A DNA stretch of 36,441 nt from Chara braunii (Eukaryota; Streptophyta; Charophyceae; Charales; Characeae), in contig BFEA01000131.1 in the NCBI GenBank assembly GCA_003427395.1, positions 393,204 to 429,644 on the forward strand, written 5' to 3'. The notes beneath the pieces are model-generated. The model worked only from the letters and a program-made list of their open reading frames with translations. It had not been told where the DNA came from and did no database searches. Below are positions 29,406 to 36,441 of this stretch, one piece after another (the first letter of the stretch is position 1; every line of letters begins with the position of its first letter). Both the position numbers and the translations under genes were made by a program.

Positions 29406-30657
29406 TTGAGTGCAACTCAATTACATAACATGGAGGCCGATATCACTATGCACTTAGTGACAGATGCACTTAGATCCTTGGCGCTACATAAGGCGCCGAG
29501 ATTGCATGGGTTGCCTACACAGTTTTTTCATAATTTTTCATTGCATTTATTGCTAGAACCTTGCAAATTTGTCAGGCGGTTTGGAATGGTGCTTCCTTTT
29601 CGCCTAAGTGGTATAAGGGATTATCACATTTACATTCAAGAAAGGAGATATTACTGACATTAAGAATTACAGACTGATCACATTAATGTCTGCACTTTAC
29701 AAAAAAAAATTCAAAGTCCTCACAGCGAGACTTCAAAAAATGTTCTCCTCTCTTATTCACCCATCGCAAACTGGATTTGTCCCTGGACGACAGATCCTTC
29801 ATAATGTGATGTAGGTAGAACAACTGGTACTAGACCATGTGTTGGGAGGTGAAGATAGTTTCATAATTATTTTGCTTGATCTTGAGAAGACTTACGATCT
29901 TGTGGGTTGGAAATTCTTGCAGGCTGTATTGATAACTTTCAGATTTGGTCCTAAATTGAAACATGCGGTTTCTAGTCTCCTTTCTAATATCACTTCACAT
30001 GTGTGTCAATGGGGTGTTGTATGCTCCTATTCAGCTTCGCCGGTCAATGCGGCAAGATTGTCCGATTGCACCGTACTTGTACATTTTATATGTTGAAATC
30101 ATGCATGTCCTTATTCGAAAAAACACGGATATTCCGAGAGTGTTACCTCCCTCAGGTGCAAATATAAAGTCTGAAGTCTTTGCAGATGAGTCTGTGGTGT
30201 TTACTCCATTGGTTGATCATGCCTTTTTTGCCTTGAGAGAAACGATTCAATGCGTTTGTGATCTATCTCAAGCGGCAGTCAATTGGTCTAAGTCTTTTAT
30301 TTTGATAACGCCTGGGATACAACCTCCTCATCATTGGGGCCTTCGGATCGTTATTCCATCTCAACACGAATGTTTGTTGGATCATTGTGTATCATTTGAT
30401 CCACAACAAATGCATGACTCTTCACAGTCACTTGTTCGATTGCGTACAACACTCCAACCGTGGACCCAACACAAAGGTAGTAGTCTGTTTGGAAGAGCAA
30501 TAGTTAATAACAATGCAGTCTTGTCAATAGCATGGTATAGACGTTTTTTTTTGCAGCTGGATGCTTCCTCCCTTCAGATGGTGAGGCACTTGGTGTCCCA
30601 CTATTTATGGAAAGAAGAAAGTAATGATGATAACTTTTTGCCAAAGGTTGTCTGACA
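29406..30657 (+). pseudogene. LINE reverse transcriptase domain
   Basis: Recognisable non-LTR RT landmarks: HKAPRLHG (family KAPGPDG), IKNYRLITL near 29665, SQTGFVPGRQI near 29770, motif A LDLEKTYD (about 29878-29901), motif B RQDCPIAP (family RQGCPLSP) after a frameshift near 30010, and motif C FADES at 30179-30193. The family catalytic motif is FADD, so the second Asp has become Glu. A TAG at 29812 and frame changes near 29600 and 30010 also inactivate it. The last part (to 30657) is the thumb/linker. Confidence 0.9.
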
Positions 30658-30807
30658 GACTGTTTTACAACCAAATACGATGGTCTTTCTATTTTGGACC
30701 CAGAAAGTCAACTCATTGCTCTGTTGGCAAGATGGGTGTCATAGGCAATATTTGAATCACAGCACACTTTGTGGAGGAAGATGACATAATCCACATTTTT
30801 TTCCTTT

Positions 30808-31897
30808 TTGGATTGGTCTGATATACGTCGTTTTTTGTTAGTTTTTCTTTTTCCGGATTATCTCTGTAAGCAACTACTGCAAATCATTTGTGTGGGCATT
30901 CTGAAAGCCTGGAGAGTTGTTTGCCCTGCTTTACAACCCCCTCCTATGGTTTTTGAGCGATTGTTTACCCAACCTTTGTTTAATAATCCCGACATTCTCA
31001 TTGCGACTGGATTGTCTTTTGCATGTTTCGGACCTGGGCAGTTTGAAAATGCATGGATGGGTAGAGGAATAGGTACTCTTTCGGACCTTTGGGATGTTGA
31101 CTCTGCGAATTGGATAAATTTCGTCCTCGCACCTACCGGTGAATCAAAGAGATTGAGCATGAAAACACCCCCAACACTCGGATAAACTGGTCTAGTACTT
31201 ATATGATTATACTACAAAATTGGGTTACCGAATGGTGAGGCCACAAGTCGATGTAAACTGGGTAGTGACTCAGAGGTGAATCGCGACAGGATGGACAACA
31301 GATTTGCTGCCCAGGCTGTCTCAAGCGCTTCCAGTATTCTGGAAACAAATTTTGGACTTAACCAATAACAAACATGCTAGCCTTCTGTGGTTGATAATGC
31401 ATATGGCTCTGCCAGTGGCTACTTGCTGTTCACATAGGACTGTGAAATGTGGGCCGCTGTGTAACATATGCCTAGGAACTCGTATGGAAGATGTTCAACA
31501 TTTTTTGTTACAATGTGACCTTACTCAACCGTTCTGGGACTGGTGGCGGCACTGTAATGTCCTGGTTCCAGATGTACGCGTTCGATGAGATGATCCGTTT
31601 GTATTTTTGGGGACAGCTTCCGAACGAGAGCGACCAACGATTTGTCGCTCTCACGCTGAGGAAACAATTTGTGGGGTTATCCTTACGACTTTTTGGAACC
31701 TTCGAAACTCAACAGTTCGCAGGGGGGAACGGCTCACCCCCCTTATGATCAGGGCGATGATTAAATACAATATCAAATTGGCAATACCGGCAGATTGGGA
31801 ACTTCGGGTGCAAAAGAAAGGTTGTACGGCTAAATCAGTGAAATGGTTTCGTACTAGATGGGGAGCCTTGGATGACCTGTGTATGGTTACCTTGTAG
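30808..31897 (+). pseudogene. LINE ORF2 C-terminal region with zf-RVT
   Basis: Three open segments in two frames. 30808-31185 contains GILKAWR and CFGPGQFENAWMGRG. 31304-31588 carries the zf-RVT block (SLLWLIMHMALP, CNICLG, DVQHFLLQCDL, FWDWW). 31607-31897 has the terminal FWNLRNS and WFRTRWG blocks and ends at TAG 31895. The minus-strand fragment at 7320-8655 preserves the same blocks, which confirms the family. Confidence 0.85.
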
Positions 31898-32169
31898 GAG
31901 GGAGCCTTCCTGATTTTGAGTTTTTCTAACTTCTTTGTGTGATATTTTGAATGTGTGATGTAGAGTAAATTTGAACTTCAAATTTTGGGTACATATGATA
32001 TTCACTTAGGTAGGGAGAAGTACGAGATTATGTATAATGGTATGTATAATGGTAGGTTGGTACAGTGGATGATTGGGTGCTAGGGATGCGGAAAATTACA
32101 TAGGAGAGAGTTGTATTTTACCATAGCACACTCGGCAACCTTTATTTGGAAACAGAGGGATAACAAACT

Positions 32170-33402
32170 CTAGGGGTCAAATCCTACACTTCACAGACTC
32201 CCCCTGGAAAGGTTGGGTGAAAAGGGGGGTACTCAGAATAGGGGATATTTGGGATGAAGGCAGGAAAGATTGGATCAACCAGGACCAACTCAAAGAGAAA
32301 TTGCGATACTGCCACAGACCTAAGGAGGCACTGGAAACCATAATAGAGTACATCCCATTGGAATGGTGGAAAATCCTAAAAAAGGGTCCCTCACTACAAG
32401 AGTCTGACTGGGTGGCAATTCGGGGTTGCCAGAGGAAGGTTGACAACGTGATATGCGGCAGCCCGAAGGGACCAGTGGTGGTGGACATATTCACAATAGG
32501 AAACGACAACTCTCTGCAAAGAACCAATCCAAAGCAGATACAGTTTTTAAAGGAAGACGAGCTCTCAAGAATTAGGGTCCTCAGAGTGCAAGACAGATGA
32601 ACGACATTCCTCCCGGACACCCCGATAACCCAGCTACCTTTGAACCCGTTGGAATGGGTGTGGGCGACCACAACCAGCAGAAACAGAGCATGTACTAGAA
32701 CTCTAAATAACATAACAGTTAAAGCGACATACAGATTGCTTTGCCCGAAAATTAACCTGAGGGATCAGGTGGAAACAAGATGGATGAAACACCTGAATGT
32801 TAGCAAGGAGGCATTGAGAAAGGTGCAATGGTTCCAACTCACTAAAAAGAAACCAGCGAATTTCGCCTCCCTACAATGGCAAGTAGAACAGCGGTGTTTG
32901 CCAACCAATCAATAACTGGCTGATAGACAGGTCAACACTAGAACAGAGAGGGCTAGCCCTACTGTGGTGCAGATTCTGCACCAACACATTCCCATCCAGG
33001 AAAAAAACAGAAACAATAGAACACATCTTTCTACAATGCCCCGGAGCAGTTTGGCTTGGGCGATGGTGGACAGGATCTGGGACCAGCTCAGAACAGGAGC
33101 TCCCTGGCCATGGGATTGGACGAGCCCTGATGTTCGAGATATGGCCTGCAGAACAGCCTGACAATTTCACTTTCAACTTGTTCAAACTGGGATGCAAAGC
33201 AATATTATGGGCACTGTGGAGACGCCGCTGCACCTACGAGATGGAAGGCGCGAGGCTGGAGGGACCAGAATTTACAGAAAAGATACAGCAACAAATCCAT
33301 ACGAACATAACAACACGATGGGAAGAAGTTAAAGCACAAATATGCCACGTGCACCCACAAAGTGAGATAAAGCAAAGAATACAAGAATTCTGCAAATGCT
33401 AG
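32170..33402 (+). pseudogene. 3' part of a second LINE family (ORF2 C-terminus)
   Basis: Begins in frame with a DSPWKGW block, then GVLRIGDIWDEG, typical of LINE ORF2 C-termini. After a stop near 32598, a second segment (32640-32890) has WVWATTTS and VKATYRLL. After a frameshift near 32890, a third continuous segment holds NNWLIDRS, LALLWCRFC, ETIEHIFLQCPGAVWLGRWW (zf-RVT) and ILWALWRRRC, ending at TAG 33400. It is clearly different in sequence from the 28-32 kb LINE. The upstream reverse transcriptase is missing, consistent with 5' truncation. Confidence 0.85.
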
Positions 33403-33671
33403 CTTGGGGGGGAATCAGGGGGGAAGATAGGAAAGGTGGAATGGAATGGGTAAGGAAGAGGACAAGGGAGGATGCAGGGCGACAAGTACCAGCTCATTTT
33501 CCACGACCGGACCAAGCTAGACGGCTCAGTCCCGATGCGACCATGTGAAGAATTCCCAGACTTCTTTCCCCCCACCCGGCTAACAGTCCAGTAGATATAG
33601 AATGGTACGGAGGAGAAAGATGGGAAGGAACGGGGGCTTAAGGGTCAAGCAACAATTAAATGGGGCGATAA

Positions 33672-33923
33672 ATGATCTTGTGTACAAGACAGGGAGAGGA
33701 AGAGACCAGCTTCTCAGCAGTTGATACTTGGCGCCTGATACAGGGTGAAGAGGTTTCTTCCTTTTGCAACAGCCTACATAATCGGTGGTTGAGATGGAAT
33801 GGTGCCGAGGGGATAGTGGTACAGGTTTGCGCAGTCAATCCCCTGGGTAGCAGGGCAATCAATGCTGGCATGCCTCAGGGTTACTGTTCTCAGACATTCT
33901 CAATTGTTCCGTGTGACATGTAG
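33672..33923 (+). pseudogene. Possible RT motif-B fragment of another retroelement
   Basis: An 83-codon frame contains AINAGMPQGYCSQTFSI, resembling the (I)NAGVPQGSVLSPTLF motif of CR1/Jockey-type reverse transcriptases, preceded by a RWLRWNG block. No other RT motif is present, and the R1 retroposon begins 19 bp after the frame ends. This rests on one motif. Confidence 0.35.
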
Positions 33924-33941
33924 ACAATTATCCAAGTGTTC

Positions 33942-34078
33942 AGGGACGCTGGACCCGATTTTCAGCAGGTGTTACTCCCCACCAATAGATGGAGCCTCCC
34001 CGGTGATGATAGTGGTGTCTGCTCGTACCAGCACCCCTAGCATCGAATCGGGTTGTTTTTGAAAAAAAAAACAAAAAC
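33942..34078 (+). mobile_element. R1-family retroposon, copy B
   Basis: Starts AGGGACGCTGGACCCGATTT, continues CAGCAGGTG, CTCCCCACCAATAGATGGAG, a central segment, then ACCAGCACCCCTAGCA, and ends in A10CA5C. It shares all blocks with copy C and the first half with copy A. Confidence 0.75.
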
Positions 34079-34290
34079 ATAGCACATCAAAATGTAGTAT
34101 CAATTGTTTGAGTAGTTGATTACTAATTGTTAGTAAGTTGATCACTTGACTGTTTGGACATATAAAGAGGACAGGGTTGCTATTATAGGAAGGTTGCCTT
34201 TTTATTTTTGGTTGTTTATTTTGCTATTTGTTTTATTTTTTACAACTTGGACCTTATTGTTCGGTGGGGCTTGGGTCTCTGCTGTTGAAT

Positions 34291-34402
34291 GGCTGTGGTT
34301 GGGGATGGGATTGGTCGGGAGTACCTCTCTCAGCCCCATTTGACTGCAGCACTCATGTGAGGGACTCCGGGCCCGCTTCCCGGATTTAATTGAAAGTTGT
34401 TT

Positions 34403-34433
<31 letters not shown>
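34291..34433 (+). mobile_element. R2-family short retroposon, copy D (A27 tail)
   Basis: GGCTGTGGTTGGGGATGGGA, TTGGTCGGGAGTACCTC, AGCCCC, TGTGAGGGACTCCGGGCCCG, then GTTTTCTT and A27 (34407-34433). It is the best preserved copy and the only one in plus orientation; its intact A27 suggests the youngest insertion. Confidence 0.8.
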
Positions 34434-35922
34434 GTGTCGGTAATGGTGAATGTATACATCCTAGGTTTCAGGTCCGGTGGTGAATGTGCACAACCCAGGT
34501 TTCGGGTCCGGTGGGGTCACATGGGTGTGTGTTGTGTTTGTGGGATTGCCTGACGTGCATTTTCAAACTGTTTCCGTGACTGCGCCGATGTTTACCCATT
34601 CTTTTTTTATCTATTCTGACCAGTTGGATATCTGATCCAAAAAAAGAACAGAAAAAAAAAAAAAAAAAAACAGAACAAAAAAAAAAGCCGTTGAATGTTG
34701 ATACCAAGGATGATCAAAGGGTGTGTGGTGGGAAACCCATCTAGGCAGTTCAGGCTTCCCTGACTTCACAGATCTGTACTTGCTATCTCCTTTCTGTAAG
34801 ATCTTGAAGCAAAGCTGGGTAAGGCTCCCAGACAGCTTAGCAAGACACCTATGAATTCTTCAGTAAAAATAAATAAATGAATAAAAATAAAAATAAATTT
34901 TCAGTAGTTCCTGGCTGTTTTCCTCCCTTTTTTTTACTTTTTTCTGGTTTCATTTTTTTTTGGTTTAGTTGCATGGTACTTTCTTTGGAGTTGCAGACCA
35001 TGGGATCCAGCACAAGCTTCACTCCCTGGGGCCTGGACCCACTAGCAAGGTATTCTACCACGCCGTTCAGGATTTCGATCACGTGTGGCATCGAGTGACT
35101 CAGTACGGCCGTCGAATAGATCCTATCTCGACGGCCTGGTAGTTTCCGAGCGGGGACTGTAAAGATGCCCACCTCCCGTCCAATGAGATGCGTCGAAAAA
35201 AAAACAAAAACGAAGTTGGACCAACTTGGACATGATAGCTCGTGGCTTTGCGTGGGCGGGAAGTCTGGATTTTATGAGCTCTAAAGGGGGGGGGTTGATT
35301 TCCAGACTTCGTTTTTTTTTTTTTTGGCTCTGAGAAATAGAACTTGGAATGTGAAATTCGAATATTGTGGTGCATCTGACAGGAATGCTTCCGCGTCTGT
35401 TGGATGGCCTGCTAAAGGCATCATGAGATACATCGCGAGGAATGTATCCCAGTACCCGTTACTTATTCATCCTCGTGAATGTGTTCGTGGACACCATTTA
35501 TTGCCACGGTACATCACTATGAAGACTTACGTGAAGGAGATGGCACCAACCCATGAATTTGGGTGCACAGCTGTTCTTCATAGTTTTATGTGCTATTTCA
35601 ATTCATTTTAAATCAGAAAACGATCTATTCATGCAAATAAAAAATCACTTTGTATTTTCCAAAAAACCATAAAACTGTGTCACACGTCGTAGAATACTTC
35701 GCTAGTGGGTCCAGGCCCCTGGTTGAGATGTTCGCGGCCTCATTTGATTACTTTTATAATAGAAGCTTGCAATTTGTTATTAAAAAAAAGGGGGAAACTG
35801 CTCCCCAGTCACCTTTTTAATTTGAACTAGACAAGAAAAGACAAAGTGGCGCCAGTGTCATCATTTGAGTTTCAGAATGTGGAAGTTTAGTGGGCGGGGG
35901 GGGGGGTTGAAACTGTGGCCAT
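34434..35922. other. No gene recognised; homopolymer-rich
   Basis: Several A or T runs of 10-18 occur (34645-34670, 35312-35325). The phrase AACCCAGGTTTC.GGTCCGGTGG is part of a short duplication near 34460-34515. A 95-codon frame at 35324-35611 has no recognisable features. Confidence 0.5.
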
Positions 35923-35935
35923 TTTCCTTTTTTTC

Positions 35936-36078
35936 TTTTCTTTTTTTTTTCTTTTTTGAAGAAAGTGCCCCAAGGACTGCTAGGGGTGCTGATAAGAGCA
36001 GCCACCACTAGCACTGTTGGGGAGTCTCCATCTATGGTGGGGAGCAGCACCTGTTGGAAATCGGGTCCAGCGTCCCTG
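35936..36078 (-). mobile_element. R1-family retroposon, copy C
   Basis: On the minus strand it reads AGGGACGCTGGACCCGATTT, CCAACAGGTGCTGCTCCCC, ATAGATGGAGACTCCCC, ATCAGCACCCCTAGCA, then a tail of mixed A and G (AAAAAAGAAAAAAAAAAG). It has the same extent as copy B, in inverse orientation. Confidence 0.75.
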
Positions 36079-36277
36079 TAGAGTACAGTGTATACAGTGA
36101 GGTAATGCCAACAGGAGACGTAGGTCTCCATGAGGGGGCTGGGCTATGGACATTTTCTTGAAGTGGCGTGAATGCAGATTCAGCAGCGGCTTTTTTTTTC
36201 TTTGATTTGCCCTGTTTCTGTAGAACTGCTAATTTAAGTTGCCTATTGCAAAGGCTAGGTGTGAGCCACGAATCGTT

Positions 36278-36301
36278 CCCCCCCCCCCCCCCCAAAAAAA
36301 A
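36278..36301. repeat. C16 followed by A8
   Basis: A pure C run directly joined to an A run. Such tracts are error-prone, so the exact length is doubtful. Confidence 0.9.
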
Positions 36302-36417
36302 GCCAGTTGGGCCCTTTATCATTCTATTTTTATCGCTCGCTCTATATTTTCTGGTCAACGTCTTCTCCGTGTGTGGGGTCTGCTATTTCAAGCGTGTTAC
36401 GAGTGAAGAGGTCTTTC

Positions 36418-36441
36418 AAAAAAAAAAAAAAAAAAAAAAAA
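36418..36441 (+). repeat. Poly(A) at the window end
   Basis: At least 24 A residues run off the right edge. It may be the tail of another retroposon, or a point where sequencing stopped. Nothing in the 140 bp before it matches R1 or R2. Confidence 0.85.

Larger units (their letters stand above)
28058..31897 (+). mobile_element. LINE (non-LTR retrotransposon) ORF2 region, decayed
   Basis: Endonuclease, reverse transcriptase and C-terminal zf-RVT regions follow in the order typical of plant L1-like ORF2 proteins, across about 3.8 kb. At least half a dozen stops and frameshifts break it, so it cannot make protein. The same family contributes the minus-strand fragment at 7320-8655. ORF1 is not evident immediately upstream. 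No clear poly(A) tail follows 31897. Confidence 0.9.

Noticed and set aside
32177-32713. 178-codon minus-strand frame
   Set aside because: It is the shadow of the plus-strand LINE segment at 32170-32600, which carries the recognisable motifs.

Overview
The window reads as a eukaryotic, repeat-dominated intergenic region. It holds non-LTR (LINE) open reading frames of the kind found in plants and green algae, an LTR-type element, tRNA-derived repeats, and several retroposons with poly(A) tails. I find no intact cellular gene, no rRNA and no functional tRNA. A streptophyte alga such as Chara is my guess from the general look of the elements; nothing in the window proves it. One undetermined base lies at 26281.

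Layout. 1-7300: mostly non-coding, with a (TA)34 microsatellite, clusters of the hexamer GTTCGG, a copy of a hairpin repeat found again at 23.2 kb, two minus-strand SINE-like elements with a Pol III B box, and two minus-strand copies of a short retroposon (family R2). 7320-8655: 3' part of a LINE ORF2, minus strand, broken. 10231-12192: one continuous reading frame with five internal stops, encoding a LINE ORF1-like protein with a zinc knuckle. 12206-12290: a poly(A)-tailed retroposon (family R1). 12521-13362: tandem units of about 340 bp, each with a tRNA-like Pol III promoter. 13363-18229: a gag-only pair of 394-bp long direct repeats (TR-GAG-like, non-autonomous). 18448-18968: AT-rich foldback element. 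19.98-24.2 kb: three successive tandem arrays. 26475-26811: the tRNA-derived repeat resumes. 28058-31897: a nearly full-length but decayed LINE ORF2 (endonuclease, reverse transcriptase, C-terminal zinc region). 32170-33402: the 3' part of a second LINE family. 33.9 kb to the end: further R1 and R2 retroposons and homopolymers.

The most unusual signal is a set of tandem arrays in which every unit carries one hairpin. In the clearest (22657-23339), eight hairpins share the same geometry: a 6-7 bp outer stem of varying sequence, one unpaired base, an inner CATT/AATG stem, and a conserved 12-nt loop. Outer stems differ from copy to copy while the two arms stay complementary. Two further arrays with the same logic lie at 16461-16765, inside the gag-only element, and at 19980-20960. 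All three fall in a 13.1-kb block whose two borders interrupt the tRNA-derived array at the same unit position, so the block may have entered as one or as nested insertions.

The elements form a layered insertion history rather than a pathway. The LINEs would supply reverse transcriptase for the poly(A)-tailed retroposons, and the gag-only element would depend on an autonomous LTR relative elsewhere. Every reverse transcriptase piece seen here is broken.
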